64,000 nucleotides of DNA, taken from the NCBI RefSeq assembly GCF_000423225.1, contig NZ_AUHO01000007.1:558001-622000 (forward strand). The letters are read 5' to 3'. A model generated the notes under the pieces. It worked only from the letters and a program-made list of their open reading frames with translations, was not told where the DNA came from and ran no database searches. Below are positions 52,286 through 62,900 of the stretch, piece by piece (the first letter of the stretch is position 1; each line of letters begins with the position of its first letter). The position numbers were made by a program, and so were the translations under genes. Origin of the DNA: Kaistia adipata DSM 17808. GTDB lineage: Bacteria > Pseudomonadota > Alphaproteobacteria > Rhizobiales > Kaistiaceae.

Positions 52286-53083
52286 ATGCGCAAGTTCGGC
52301 CTGCATTTCGGTTTGATCCTGGCATGCGTGGTCGTGCTCCTGCCGCCGCTTTGGGCGCTGCGCACCAGCTTCGTGCCGGAATCGATGTCCTACAGCACGG
52401 AGATCCTGCCGGCGTTCACGCTCGACAACTATGCCGGCCTGTTCGAGAAGAACCGCTTCGGCACCTTCTACGTCAACAGCCTGATCGTGGCGCTCGGCTC
52501 CGTCGTCCTGGCTCTGCCCTTCGCGGCCTGCACCGGCTACGCCTTCGCCCGCTTCCGCACCGGCGGCCGCTTCGCCCGCTTCGTCGTGCTCGCCACCCAG
52601 ATGCTGCCGCCCGTGGCGCTGGTGCTGCCCGCCTTCGCGCTTTTGCGCGGCGCCGGCCTGACCAACTCGCTGCCCGGCCTGATCCTCGTCTATTCGGCGC
52701 TGAACCTGCCGTTCCTGACCTGGATCCTGATGGGCTTCTTCGAGGGCGTGCCGGTCGACATGGAATGGGCGGCGCAGACCGACGGCGCCACCGCCTGGGG
52801 CGCGTTCTGGCGCATCGTCGTGCCGGTGTCGCTGCCCGGCATCGCGGCGGCCGGCGTGCTCGGCTTCATCCTGTCGTGGAACGAATTCCTGTTCGCGCTG
52901 GTCCTGAGCGGGCCGCAGACGGCGACGATCCCCGTCTCGCTGGCGGCGCTACAGACCTCGAACGGGGTGCAGATCGCCAAGGTTTCGGCGGGCGTGGTGC
53001 TGGCCATCCTGCCGCTCGTCATCGCATCGCGTTTCATCCAGCGCTTCATCATCCAGGGGTTGACGTTCGGCGGTGTCAAATAG
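52286..53083 (+). CDS. Carbohydrate ABC transporter permease (MalG type)
   Basis: About 265 residues from ATG 52286 with GGCGAGGAA before it. Six helices, the EAA-like loop EWAAQTDGATAWGAFWRIVVPVSLPG and the MalG-type tail IQGLTFGGVK. It lies 16 bp after the ATPase stop. Confidence 0.9.
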   Translation: MRKFGLHFGLILACVVVLLPPLWALRTSFVPESMSYSTEILPAFTLDNYAGLFEKNRFGTFYVNSLIVALGSVVLALPFAACTGYAFARFRTGGRFARFVVLATQMLPPVALVLPAFALLRGAGLTNSLPGLILVYSALNLPFLTWILMGFFEGVPVDMEWAAQTDGATAWGAFWRIVVPVSLPGIAAAGVLGFILSWNEFLFALVLSGPQTATIPVSLAALQTSNGVQIAKVSAGVVLAILPLVIASRFIQRFIIQGLTFGGVK

Positions 53084-53129
53084 GCCCGGAGGGACCCGGG
53101 CACTGCCGGCAGAGAGAGGGAGAACATCA

Positions 53130-54404
53130 ATGACGCTGAAGAAAGTTCTGTATGCGGCCGCCGGCATCGGCGCGCTGATGGCGGCTTCGCCCGCCAACGC
53201 CGACGAGATCGTGCTGCGGGCGCTCATGGAGGACGTGCCCGAGACGCAGATCATCGAGGCGATGCTGCCCGATTTCGAGAAGGAGACCGGCATCAAGGTC
53301 GAGTTCGAGAAGATCGGCTATGGCGACATGCACGACAAGCTGGTGTCGCAGCTCGTCTCGCCGCAGAGCTACTACAACCTGCTCGAGGTCGACTTCCTCT
53401 GGGCCGGTGAATTCCCGGCCGCCGGTTGGCTCGCCGACCTGAAGCCGTTCGTCGAGAAGTCGAACTACGACCTGTCGCCGTTCATCCCGTCGACCCTCGA
53501 CCTGCTCGGCCGCACGGAGGACAGCCTCCAGATCCTGCCGATGTACAACTACTCGATGGGCCTGCTCTACCGGAAGGACCTGCTCGAGGATCCGAAGCTC
53601 AAGGAAGCCTTCAAGGCCGCGACCGGCAAGGAACTCGCCGTTCCGACGACGCTCGCCGACTATGTCGAGATCTCGAAGTTCATGAAGGCGAATGCCGACG
53701 TCGCCGGCGCGGCGATGCAGGGCCAGCGCGGCGATCCGAACAGCATGGAGTTCTCGAACTACCTGTTCTCGGCCGGCGGTTCCTATCTCGGCGACGGCAA
53801 GAAGGTCACGCTCAACAGCCCCGAGGGCAAGGTGGCGATCGACCTCTATGTCGACAACATCAAGAACGGTGCCCAGCAGGGCGCGCTCTCGGCGACGCTT
53901 GACGACACGCTGCGCCTGATGTGCAGCGGCAAGGCGTTCAGCATGGTCACCTACTGGTGGATGCTGCCGCAGGTCGACAATGCCGAGAAGTGCCCCGAGG
54001 TCGCCGGCAAGGTCGCGCTGTCGGTCATGCCCGGCGGTCATGGCGAGAGCGGCGGCTGGGGCTGGGGCATTCCGAAGAATGTGACCCCGGAAGAGCAGGA
54101 AGCCGCCTGGAAGTTCATCCAGTGGGTGCAGAGCAGGGACGTCTCCGTCGCCCGCGCCCTGCAGGGCCATGCGCCGGTCCGCGCCGACGTCTACACGGAC
54201 GCCAAGGTGCTGGAGAAGTACCCCTACTACAAGACCGCCCAGGACGTCGTGGCGACCGGCAAGTCGTTCCCGATCTTCGCCTATTCGGCGCAGTACGAGG
54301 ACGTGCTCGGCACCAGCCTGTCGCAGGCCGGTGGCGGCGAGGTGACGACCGACGCGGCGCTCGAGGCGGCCCACAAGGGCCTCGAGGAACTGCTGGCCAA
54401 GTAA
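53130..54404 (+). CDS. Carbohydrate-binding protein (SBP family 1)
   Basis: A 424-residue secreted protein with Sec signal peptide MTLKKVLYAAAGIGALMAAS ending at PANA. Family 1 features: MLPDFEKETGIKVEFEKIGYGDMHDKLVSQL, NLLEVDFLWAGEFPAAGWL, LPMYNYSMGLLYRKDLLEDP and WGWGIPKNVTPEEQEAAWKFIQW. It lies in the middle of its operon (permease genes on both sides), preceded by AGAGAGGGAG. The ligand is unknown; oligosaccharide, polyol or glycerol-phosphate are family possibilities. Confidence 0.9.
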   Translation: MTLKKVLYAAAGIGALMAASPANADEIVLRALMEDVPETQIIEAMLPDFEKETGIKVEFEKIGYGDMHDKLVSQLVSPQSYYNLLEVDFLWAGEFPAAGWLADLKPFVEKSNYDLSPFIPSTLDLLGRTEDSLQILPMYNYSMGLLYRKDLLEDPKLKEAFKAATGKELAVPTTLADYVEISKFMKANADVAGAAMQGQRGDPNSMEFSNYLFSAGGSYLGDGKKVTLNSPEGKVAIDLYVDNIKNGAQQGALSATLDDTLRLMCSGKAFSMVTYWWMLPQVDNAEKCPEVAGKVALSVMPGGHGESGGWGWGIPKNVTPEEQEAAWKFIQWVQSRDVSVARALQGHAPVRADVYTDAKVLEKYPYYKTAQDVVATGKSFPIFAYSAQYEDVLGTSLSQAGGGEVTTDAALEAAHKGLEELLAK

Positions 54405-54423
54405 GCCGGCCCTGAAGACACGA

Positions 54424-54450
54424 CGGAGCGCGGCGGCCCGCCGCGCTCCG
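54424..54450 (+). other. Perfect GC hairpin in operon after binding-protein gene
   Basis: CGGAGCGCGGCGG / CCGCCGCGCTCCG, 13 complementary positions per arm with a one-base centre, 20 bp after the SBP stop and before the next permease. It has no T tract. Such hairpins often protect binding-protein mRNA from 3' decay and raise its share relative to the downstream permease. Confidence 0.6.
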
Positions 54451-54500
54451 GACACCCGCGTGGCACGGCCGCGCATGACGCAAGAGCGGACGGTAGAGTG

Positions 54501-55391
54501 ATGACGGGCTGGAAGAGATTTGCAGAGCGCGAGATCCGCATCGGCTGGGGCTTCGCCGCGCCGGGCATGCTGCTGCTCGCCATCGTCATGGGCTTTCCGC
54601 TGCTCTATGCCTGCCTGCTTTCGGTCTCGTCCTACACGCTGATGAAGCCGGCCATCCTGCCGATCGTCGGCGTCGACAACTTCGCCACCATGATGGCGAA
54701 CGAGCGCTTCTGGAACGCCACCTGGCTGACCGTGAAGTATTCGGTCGTCACCGTCGCCGTGCAGTTCGTCGTCGGCCTCGGCATCGCGCTGATGCTGAAC
54801 CGGGTCGTCAGGACCAAGCCGATCTACTTCGCCATCCTCACCATTCCGATGGCGATGTCGCCGGTCAGCGTGGCGCTGATCTGGCGCATGCTGCTGCAGC
54901 CCAATCTCGGCATCATCAACCATTTGATGGAGACGATCGGCCTGCCGCGCTTCGACTGGCTCGGCTCGCCCAACCTGGCGCTCTGGACCATGGCCTTCAT
55001 CGATGTCTGGCAGCAGATGTCCTTCGTCATCCTGATCCTGGCGGCCGGTCTCGCCTCGCTGCCGCGCGAGCCCTACGAGGCGGCCGAGGTCGACGGCGCC
55101 CGTCCGCTGCAGCAGTTCTGGTTCCTGACGCTGCCGATGCTGCGCCCGGTCGCGGCGATCACCGTCATCATCCAGCTGATCAACGAATTCCGCACCTACG
55201 ACCTGCCCTATGTGCTGACCAAGGGCGGCCCCGGCACGGCGACCGAGGTGCTGAGCTTCTTCGCCTACCGCCAGGCCTTCCTCGGCCTCTCGATCAACGA
55301 GGGCGCGGCCGCCGCCTTCGTGCTGCTCGTCATCGTGCTGGCGATGACCGTGGTGTTCTTCGCGATGCTGGAAAAGCGCGCCAAGGGGTAG
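54501..55391 (+). CDS. Carbohydrate ABC transporter permease (MalF type)
   Basis: A 296-residue permease (GTG 54498 directly before ATG 54501 is also possible). Six helices, EAA loop EAAEVDGARPLQQFWFLTLPMLRP and YVLTKGGPGTATEVLSFFAY. The order ATPase-MalG-SBP-MalF is unusual, since MalF-type genes normally precede MalG-type. Confidence 0.9.
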   Translation: MTGWKRFAEREIRIGWGFAAPGMLLLAIVMGFPLLYACLLSVSSYTLMKPAILPIVGVDNFATMMANERFWNATWLTVKYSVVTVAVQFVVGLGIALMLNRVVRTKPIYFAILTIPMAMSPVSVALIWRMLLQPNLGIINHLMETIGLPRFDWLGSPNLALWTMAFIDVWQQMSFVILILAAGLASLPREPYEAAEVDGARPLQQFWFLTLPMLRPVAAITVIIQLINEFRTYDLPYVLTKGGPGTATEVLSFFAYRQAFLGLSINEGAAAAFVLLVIVLAMTVVFFAMLEKRAKG

Positions 55392-55430
55392 GGCGGGCGA
55401 GGGGGACCCGCGGTCCCGCGTCGTGCGGTC

Positions 55431-55700
55431 CTCGTCATCCCCGCGAAGGCGGGGATCCATGCCGCGCAAGGCGTGACCGTCCAGGCGCCCTGGAACCCGG
55501 CTGGATGGATCCCGGGTCAGGCCCGGCGAATGTGGCGCTCGTCTCTACCTCTTCCTGAGGGGATCCTCGCGCAACGCCATTCTCAACATGCTGAGGAGGC
55601 CCGAAGGGCCGTCTCGAAGCACGCAGAATGGTCCTGCAGCTCTCGAAGGTCGTGCGTCCTTCGAGACGGCTTGCTGCCGCAAGCCTCCTCAGGATGTTGA
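55431..55700. repeat. Family 1 repeats and an inverted pair of family 3 repeats
   Basis: The gap of 326 bp between convergent genes contains a family 1 unit at 55431-55461, a second degenerate one near 55504-55530, and two family 3 units in opposite orientation at 55584-55625 and 55651-55700, able to fold into one long stem. No gene is seen. Confidence 0.78.
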
Positions 55701-55717
55701 AGGCCGGTAATGGCTCC

Positions 55718-56662
55718 TCAGCCCTTCAGCCCCAGCCCGTCATGGCCGCTGCCGCAGAGGACGACCACCGTCCTCTCGCCGGGCGCGATCCTGACGTGGC
55801 CGTTGAGGACGGCGGCGGCGGCCGTCGCGGCGCCGAGCTCGACCGCGAGGCCGGTGTTCTTCCACATCCATTCCGCCGCGCCGACCGGCTCGTCCTCCGG
55901 CACCAGCACGATCTCGTCGACGCAGCGCTCGATGATCTCGAAATTGATCGGCTCGGTCGACCGCGCCGCGAGGATCGGAACGTTGGTGACGACATTCTCG
56001 AGCATGACCGGATGGCCGGCCTTGCGGGCCTCGTAGAGCGTCGGGCAGCCGACCGTCTCGACGCCGACGACGCGCACGCCCGGCTTCCGCTGCTTGATCG
56101 CCTCGGCGATGCCGGCGATCAGGCCGCCGCCGCCGATCGACACGACGACGGTGTCGACGTCGGGCATGTCCTCGAGGATCTCGAGCCCGATCGTGCCCTG
56201 GCCGGCGATCGTCGCCTCGTCGGCGAAGGGATGCAGCAGCGCGCCGCCGCGTTCCTCGGCAAGCTTGCGCCCGGCTTCCCAGGAGAGGTCCCAGAACTGG
56301 CCGACGACGTGCAGCTCCGCGCCATAGGAGGCGATGCGCTTGCGGGCGAGCTCGGTGGAGGTCGTCATCACGCAGATGCTGGCCGGCACGCCGAGCTGCT
56401 CGGCCGCATAGGCGATCGCCGCGCCGAAGTTGCCGCCCGACGCGGTGACGACGCCGCGCTTCCGCACGTCGTCCGGCAGAGACAGCACGCCGTTGAACGC
56501 GCCGCGCGCCTTGAACGAGCCGGAGACCTGCAGGCATTCCGGCTTGAACCAGAGATCGGCCCCCTCTGCTCGGCGAGGCGAGGGCGCGGCCGGCACCAGC
56601 GGCGTGCGGCGGACATGGCCGCGAATGCGGCGGGCGGCGTCGGTATAGGCGGTCGGTTGCAT
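55718..56662 (-). CDS. Threonine-dehydratase-like PLP enzyme
   Basis: About 314 residues from ATG 56662 (MQPTAYTDAARRI). The PLP lysine lies in VSGSFKARGAFNGV (about residue 55), SGGNFGAAIAYAA follows, and the glycine loop for the PLP phosphate is VVSIGGGGLIAGIAEAI. It is catalytic-domain only, with no ACT regulatory domain, as in catabolic serine/threonine or hydroxyectoine-type (EutB) dehydratases. It is the last gene of the importer operon at 56.7-59.8 kb. It would give an enamine/imine, which fits a RidA-family gene nearby (62997). Confidence 0.82.
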   Translation of the reverse strand: MQPTAYTDAARRIRGHVRRTPLVPAAPSPRRAEGADLWFKPECLQVSGSFKARGAFNGVLSLPDDVRKRGVVTASGGNFGAAIAYAAEQLGVPASICVMTTSTELARKRIASYGAELHVVGQFWDLSWEAGRKLAEERGGALLHPFADEATIAGQGTIGLEILEDMPDVDTVVVSIGGGGLIAGIAEAIKQRKPGVRVVGVETVGCPTLYEARKAGHPVMLENVVTNVPILAARSTEPINFEIIERCVDEIVLVPEDEPVGAAEWMWKNTGLAVELGAATAAAAVLNGHVRIAPGERTVVVLCGSGHDGLGLKG

Positions 56663-56696
56663 GGCATCACCGTGAGACGAACGATGGACGGGGCGG

Positions 56697-57542
56697 TCAG
56701 CCCTTGACGGCGCCGGCAAGCATCGACTTGCCGATATAGGGATAGGCGAACAGGCCGAGGATCAGCGGCGGCAGGATGCCGAGCGTGATGGCGGCCGAGG
56801 TCGGGCCCCATTCGATGCCGCGCGAGGTGACGAAGAAGGTGGCGCCGACGGTCACCGGCACGGCGCTCTTCGTCGTCAGGATCAGGCCGAACAGGAACTC
56901 GTTCCAGCTGTAGATGAACGAGAGCAGGAACACCGCCAGCATCACCGGCCGGCTCAGCGGCAGCACGACGTGCCAGAGCGTCTTCCACATCGAGGCGCCG
57001 TCGATCCGTGCCGCGTCGTCGAGCTCGCGCGGCACGTCCTGCACGAAGCCGACGAACAGCACCAGCGCGACCGGGATGTTGATGATGCAGGAGATCAGCG
57101 CGAGGCCGAGCCGGGTGTCGAGCAGGCCGACCTGCTTGTACATGAAGTAGAACGGGATCGCGAAGATGATCAGCGGCAGGGCACGCAGGTTGGTGATGAC
57201 CGGCAGCAGCCAGCCGGTGCCGATCTTGTGCCGCGCCATCGCATAGGCGGCCGGCAGCGTCAGCAGGATGGCGAAGAGCGTGCCGGTCGTCGCGATGATG
57301 ACGCTGTTCAGGATGTAGTGGCCGTAGTCGATGTTCGGCGAGGCGAGCACGGCGCGGTAGTGCTCGAGCGTCGGCTCGAAGATCCATTTCGGCGGATAGG
57401 CGTTGATGTCGGCGTTGGTCTTGAACGAGGTCAGGATGGTCGAGAGCACCGGGAAATTGACCAGGATGGCGACGGCGACGAAGACGATCCAGCGGCCGGC
57501 GTGAACGACGCCGTCGAGGCGGGAGCGGCGGGTGACGATCAT
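56697..57542 (-). CDS. Carbohydrate ABC transporter permease (MalG type)
   Basis: A 281-residue permease with GGAGGAG upstream of the ATG, six helices, EAA loop DDAARIDGASMWKTLWHVVLPLSRP and end KSMLAGAVKG. It starts one base after the MalF-type stop region (57544). The threonine-dehydratase-like gene follows after 34 bp. Confidence 0.9.
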   Translation of the reverse strand: MIVTRRSRLDGVVHAGRWIVFVAVAILVNFPVLSTILTSFKTNADINAYPPKWIFEPTLEHYRAVLASPNIDYGHYILNSVIIATTGTLFAILLTLPAAYAMARHKIGTGWLLPVITNLRALPLIIFAIPFYFMYKQVGLLDTRLGLALISCIINIPVALVLFVGFVQDVPRELDDAARIDGASMWKTLWHVVLPLSRPVMLAVFLLSFIYSWNEFLFGLILTTKSAVPVTVGATFFVTSRGIEWGPTSAAITLGILPPLILGLFAYPYIGKSMLAGAVKG

Positions 57543-57543
57543 C

Positions 57544-58419
57544 TCAGCTCCTCCGCACGACGAGGCGCATCGCCGAGGCGATCAGCGCGAGCGACATCAG
57601 CAGCAGCAGGATCGAGACGGCGACCGCCTCGCCAAGCGTGTGCTGCACGAAGAACAGCTTGTAGATGTAGATGCTGATCGAGGTGGTGAGGTTGCCGGGA
57701 CCGCCGCCGGTCAGCACGTAGATGTGGTCGAACACGCGGAAACTGTCGATGAAGCGCACGAACAGGACGATCACCAGCGCCGGTATCATCAGCGGCAGCA
57801 GGATGTGGAAGCTCGAGCGGAAGCCGGTGGCGCCGTCGACGGCCGCGGCTTCCTCCAACTCGTAGGAAATGGTCTGGCGCGCTGTGAGCAGGATCAGGAA
57901 CGCGAACGGCGTCCACTGCAGTACCTCGATGGCGACGATGGTCTTGTAGATGTTGCCGCGGCCGAGGAAGTTGACGCCGTAGCCCATCATCTCGAGATAG
58001 ACCGGGATCGGACCGGTGAACTCGTTCAGGATCAGCCGGTACATGACGCCCATCAGCGCCGGCGACACCATCATCGGCAGCATCAGGATGGCGGTCATCC
58101 AGGGCCGCTTCACCAGCAGCGGATGCAGGATGAAGACGAGGACGAGGGCGGCGGCGACCTCGATCACCGTGCAGAGGACGGCGAATTTCAGCGAGAAGCC
58201 GAGCGCCTGCCACATCTTCGGATTGGAGAGCGCGGCGACGTAGTTGTCGAGCCCGACGAAGCTGCCGACCAGGTTCTGGAACGACACGTCGCTGAACGAG
58301 TACCAGAGGTTGATCAGCGTCGGGAAGCCGAGCAGCGCGGCCATGAACAGGCAGAGGGGCACGAGCAGGACCCGCGCCGAGGCGCGCTGCTGTTGTTCGA
58401 AACTGGTCGCGTCGGACAT
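57544..58419 (-). CDS. Carbohydrate ABC transporter permease (MalF type)
   Basis: A 291-residue permease with GGAGCG before the ATG. N-terminal polar segment, six helices, EAA loop EEAAAVDGATGFRSSFHILLPLMIP and YVLTGGGPGNLTTSISIYIY. It follows the binding-protein gene by 64 bp. Confidence 0.9.
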   Translation of the reverse strand: MSDATSFEQQQRASARVLLVPLCLFMAALLGFPTLINLWYSFSDVSFQNLVGSFVGLDNYVAALSNPKMWQALGFSLKFAVLCTVIEVAAALVLVFILHPLLVKRPWMTAILMLPMMVSPALMGVMYRLILNEFTGPIPVYLEMMGYGVNFLGRGNIYKTIVAIEVLQWTPFAFLILLTARQTISYELEEAAAVDGATGFRSSFHILLPLMIPALVIVLFVRFIDSFRVFDHIYVLTGGGPGNLTTSISIYIYKLFFVQHTLGEAVAVSILLLLMSLALIASAMRLVVRRS

Positions 58420-58483
58420 TCTCGCTCCGGGGCCGGGACTGCCGCGGGCGGAGCCGCGACAGTCCGTTCAGTGGGCAGATGGC

Positions 58484-59818
58484 TTAGGGCGCGAATGCCT
58501 TCTTCATGTCGGCGGTGACGTTGGCGATCGCCTCGTCCTCCTCGATCTCGCCGGTCCAGTAGCCGGTGAAGTTCTCGGCCTGGTTGGTGTAGATGCCGAG
58601 CGCCTTGGCGCTGGTGCCGCCGTTCATGACGAAGCCGTATTTGGCGGCGTGCTCGCCCATCAGCGCCATTTCCGGCCGGTCGGCGGCGATCACCGCCAGC
58701 GGACCCTCGGCGAGCGGCGGCGAGCCGCCTTCCTTGGCGTAGAGCGTCAGCGCGTCGGAGCTGCCGAGCCAGGAGAGGAACTTCTTCGCCTCGTCCTGCT
58801 TGTCGGAGTTCTTGTTGATGCCGAGGCCGAGGCTGTGGAAGTGGGTCTTCGGGCCTTCCGAGCCGGCCGGCTCGTGGCTGAGGCCGAGCTTGCCGGCAAC
58901 GGCCGGGTATTTGGTGGCGTCGTTGAACTCCGGCACGGCGGCGTTCCACTGCAGCATGAAGGCGACCTGGCCGGCGCCGAAGACGCTGTTGGCTTCGCCA
59001 TATTCATAGGTCGAGCTGTCGCCCGGCGTCGCCTCGTTGTCGGTGATGATCTTGTAGATCTCGAGGCCGCGCTTGTAGGCCGGCGAGTCGATGGTGATGT
59101 TGCCGTCCTTGTCGCGCCAGTCGCCGCCGTTCGAGGCGACCGTGCCCTGCCACAGCATGATGTTGTAGAGCAGGTTCTTCATCTGCAGCACGGTGCCGTA
59201 GCGGGTCGGGCTGTCGGGATTGATCGACTTGGTGAAGAACAGCGCCGAGGCGATGAAATCGTCCCAGTTCCACTGGTCGGCCGGCTTCGGCGACAGCTTC
59301 TTGCCGAGGATCTTCTCGGAGATCTCCTCGTATTTCGCCTTCCAGGCCGGATCGGAATTCAGCTGGTCGATCAGGTCGTTGCGGTAATAGAGGAAGTGCA
59401 GGCTGAGATCGGTCGGGATGCCGTAGGTCTTGCCCTCATACTTCTGCGTCTCGATCGAGTTCTTGGAGACGACCTTGTAGACGTCCTCGGTGATGATGTC
59501 GTCGATCGGCGTCATGAACGGCGCGTAGAGGCCGACGTCATAGGTCGCCGTCAGCATCACGTCGAACTCCTTCGAGCCCGCAGCGACGTCGGCCAGCATC
59601 TTCTCCTTGAAGCCCTGCTGGCTGAAATAGATGACCGAGGCCTTCGAGTTGTTCTTGGCGCCTTCCGTCGTATTGTAGAGGTCGAGCACCTTGCGGAAGG
59701 CGGATTCCGACGGCTCGCCGGGCCAGGCCAGGATGGTGATGTCGGCAAGGGCGGCCGTGCCGGACAGGAGCGTGGCGAGCAGCGCGGCCGTGGCCGTCTT
59801 GAAATTGGATCTCAGCAT
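58484..59818 (-). CDS. Carbohydrate-binding protein (SBP family 1)
   Basis: A 444-residue protein with Sec signal peptide ending near GTAALA (about 25) and GGGGAA before the ATG. Blocks: TILAWPGEPSESAFRKVLDLY, SQQGFKEKMLADVAAGSKEFDV, GIPTDLSLHFLYYRNDLIDQL, AGQVAFMLQWNAAVPEF and SDALTLYAKEGGSPPLAEG. It is the first gene of SBP-MalF-MalG-dehydratase. A 19-bp element that recurs at 62901 lies 114 bp upstream. No ATPase gene belongs to this operon. Confidence 0.9.
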   Translation of the reverse strand: MLRSNFKTATAALLATLLSGTAALADITILAWPGEPSESAFRKVLDLYNTTEGAKNNSKASVIYFSQQGFKEKMLADVAAGSKEFDVMLTATYDVGLYAPFMTPIDDIITEDVYKVVSKNSIETQKYEGKTYGIPTDLSLHFLYYRNDLIDQLNSDPAWKAKYEEISEKILGKKLSPKPADQWNWDDFIASALFFTKSINPDSPTRYGTVLQMKNLLYNIMLWQGTVASNGGDWRDKDGNITIDSPAYKRGLEIYKIITDNEATPGDSSTYEYGEANSVFGAGQVAFMLQWNAAVPEFNDATKYPAVAGKLGLSHEPAGSEGPKTHFHSLGLGINKNSDKQDEAKKFLSWLGSSDALTLYAKEGGSPPLAEGPLAVIAADRPEMALMGEHAAKYGFVMNGGTSAKALGIYTNQAENFTGYWTGEIEEDEAIANVTADMKKAFAP

Positions 59819-59931
59819 GTCGTTCCCCGTTGCTGAACCCTGGATGCGGTGTGCCGGCGGGACGGGGCGGCGCGGTCCTTGAAGTCCGCCGCGCCTTGAA
59901 ACTCCGATCGCTCGCCAACGGTGATGAATTT

Positions 59932-59950
59932 ATTCCATAGTTACAGAATT
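59932..59950. promoter_or_regulatory. Candidate IclR operator, copy 1
   Basis: ATTCCATAGTTACAGAATT matches 15 of 19 positions of the element at 62901-62919 and has the same TTCCA-N6-(T/C)(G/A)GAA layout. It lies upstream of the binding-protein operon, in a 276-bp gene-free stretch. Confidence 0.6.
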
Positions 59951-60094
59951 GAATTCACTACAACGGAAGCCTAACATGGTGACCTCGCGGGTCAAGGCCC
60001 GTCGTTTGTTCCGATCGTCACCGCAGGGCGCGCCGCGATGATCCTCATTCGTCCGGGCCGGCCCGTGCGCCGGCCCGATCCAGGCCCGCGCGGT

Positions 60095-61099
60095 TCAGGC
60101 GAAGCGCGCCAGGTTGAGCAGGCAGTCGCCCGACTGGCTGTGCGTGTGCAGCCGGCGCGACAGCACGATGCCGGCCTCCCTGAAATGCAGAACCGCGGGC
60201 GCCTCCAGTGGCCGTTCCAGGTCATGCAGCCAGCCGGCGACGTCGCCGGCCGCCACCGTGTCGCCGATCTCGACGGCAGGCTCGAACCAGCCCTCGCGCT
60301 CGGCATAGACGAAGAGCGACTGGCCGCCGGTCGCCAGCACCACCGTTTCCGGGCCGCGATCGGTATCGGTGTAGAGGATCGGTCGGCTGGTGAGGCCGAG
60401 GGCGAGCAGCAGGTTGTCGACGGCGCGCTGCGTCACCGCCATCGTCGCCTTGGTGGCGGTCGCGCCGCCGCCGAACTCGCCCGACAGCGCGATGCAGCCG
60501 GCGCGCAGCGCCGCCGCCATCGAGGTCGGCGAATCCGGGCCGTTGTCGGCGATCATGCCATAGGGCAGGCGCATCGCCTTCATCAGCTCCAGCCCCCGCG
60601 CGTAACGCTCGGCATCGCCCAGCCGCTCGATCAGGCTGCAGATCAGGTGGTCCATGCTGGTGCCGCCCGAATGCAGGTCGAGCACCACCTCGTGGCGCGG
60701 GAAGATCTCGTGCTCGATGTAATGCGCCATGCGCTGGGTCGGGCCGCCATAGGGATTGCCGGGAAAGGCGCGGTTCATGTTGCCGCCGTCGAAGGGCGAG
60801 CAGCGCTTCGCCGCCATCACGGCCGGGGTGTTGGCCGCCGGCAGGATGGTCAGCGCGCCCTGGATGTCGGCGGCCTCGATCAGGCGGATCGCCTTCAGGA
60901 GCGTCAGCTCGCCCTCATATTCGTCGCCATGGTTGCCGGCCATCAGCACCAGGCTCGGGCCGTCGCCGTTCCTGATCCGGCAGACCGGCATCTTGATCTG
61001 GTAGTAGGGCGAGCGGTCGATCGAATAGGGGAAGCTGAAGAAGCCGACCTGCTTGCCGTCCTTGTCCCAGTCGATGTCGGAAAAGGCGCCCGTATGCAT
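60095..61099 (-). CDS. Succinylglutamate desuccinylase/aspartoacylase-family deacylase (DoeB-like)
   Basis: A 334-residue zinc amidohydrolase: zinc ligands His and Glu in LMAGNHGDEYEGE (about residues 56-64) and His in VVLDLHSGGTSMD (about 145), MNRAFPG (substrate Arg), catalytic Glu in ALSGEFGGG. The family removes an acyl group from an N-acyl amino acid; DoeB acts on N-acetyl-diaminobutyrate in ectoine breakdown. It is divergent from the hydrolase at 61221. With the importer, the dehydratase and RidA it suggests use of an N-acylated amino acid or conjugate (inference). Confidence 0.82.
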   Translation of the reverse strand: MHTGAFSDIDWDKDGKQVGFFSFPYSIDRSPYYQIKMPVCRIRNGDGPSLVLMAGNHGDEYEGELTLLKAIRLIEAADIQGALTILPAANTPAVMAAKRCSPFDGGNMNRAFPGNPYGGPTQRMAHYIEHEIFPRHEVVLDLHSGGTSMDHLICSLIERLGDAERYARGLELMKAMRLPYGMIADNGPDSPTSMAAALRAGCIALSGEFGGGATATKATMAVTQRAVDNLLLALGLTSRPILYTDTDRGPETVVLATGGQSLFVYAEREGWFEPAVEIGDTVAAGDVAGWLHDLERPLEAPAVLHFREAGIVLSRRLHTHSQSGDCLLNLARFA

Positions 61100-61220
61100 G
61101 TTTGGTGTCCTTCGTGATGCGGTTTCGCCGTCGGCCGGGCCGGCGGCTCGATGTCTAGAAATGCGGTGATCGGCACGGCCCCGAGGGGTGGCGTCGTGGA
61201 AACGGGGAGACGGTGAGGCG

Positions 61221-61961
61221 ATGCGTATCGAGGCGGGGCTCTATCTGGTGATGAGCGGCGGCGGCGGGTTCGACCTGACCGACAACTATGACTGCAACGT
61301 CTTCCTGGTCGAGGCCGAGGAGGGCTGGCTGATGTTCGACGCCGGCGCCGGCCGCTTCCCGGAGCAGGTCTTCGCCGTGCTCGCCGAGGACGGCATTGAT
61401 CCGGCGCGGATCCGCCACCTGTTCCTGACGCATGGCCATGCCGACCATTCCGGCGGCGCGGCGGTTTTGCGCGAGCGGCTCGGCCTCACCATCCATGCCG
61501 GCGCGGCGACGGCGGCGATGGTGGCTGCCGGTGACGAGGAGGGGATCAGCCTCGGCAAGGCGAAGCGCGGCGGCGTCTATCCGCTGGACTACGCCTATCG
61601 CGCCTGCCCGGTCGACCGCGTCTGGTCTCCCGGCGAGACGCGACGCTTCGGCGACGTGACGGTCGAGATGATCCCGACGCCGGGCCACAGCCGCGACCAC
61701 GTCTCCTATCTCGTCACCACGCCGCGCCGGCGCATGCTCGTCGCCGGCGACGCGCTGTTCCATGGCGGCAAGGTGGCAATCCAGGACATCGCCGATTGCG
61801 ACATCGCCGCGATCTGCGAGACGGTGCGGGTGCTCGCCGCGCGTGACTTCGACACGCTGCTGCCCGGCCATCTCGCCTTCACGCTGAAGGATGCCCGCCG
61901 CCACGCGGATCTGGCGCTCGCCTGCGTCGATCGCCTGCAATGCCCGCCCTCCATCATCTGA
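61221..61961 (+). CDS. Metallo-beta-lactamase-fold hydrolase
   Basis: About 246 residues from ATG 61221 (a GGTGAGG lies before it). The zinc motif HxHxDH is present as LTHGHADHSGG (about residues 72-82), with further ligands in TPGHSRDHVSY, VAGDALFHGG and LPGHLAF. It resembles glyoxalase-II-like or lactonase-like members. Possible roles are thioester, lactone or phosphoester hydrolysis; the neighbours do not settle it. Confidence 0.85.
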   Translation: MRIEAGLYLVMSGGGGFDLTDNYDCNVFLVEAEEGWLMFDAGAGRFPEQVFAVLAEDGIDPARIRHLFLTHGHADHSGGAAVLRERLGLTIHAGAATAAMVAAGDEEGISLGKAKRGGVYPLDYAYRACPVDRVWSPGETRRFGDVTVEMIPTPGHSRDHVSYLVTTPRRRMLVAGDALFHGGKVAIQDIADCDIAAICETVRVLAARDFDTLLPGHLAFTLKDARRHADLALACVDRLQCPPSII

Positions 61962-61987
61962 ACCATGCAGGACGGGGAGGGGGCGCA

Positions 61988-62875
<888 letters not shown>

Positions 62876-62900
62876 CTAACGTTCCATTCTAGTGATCGCA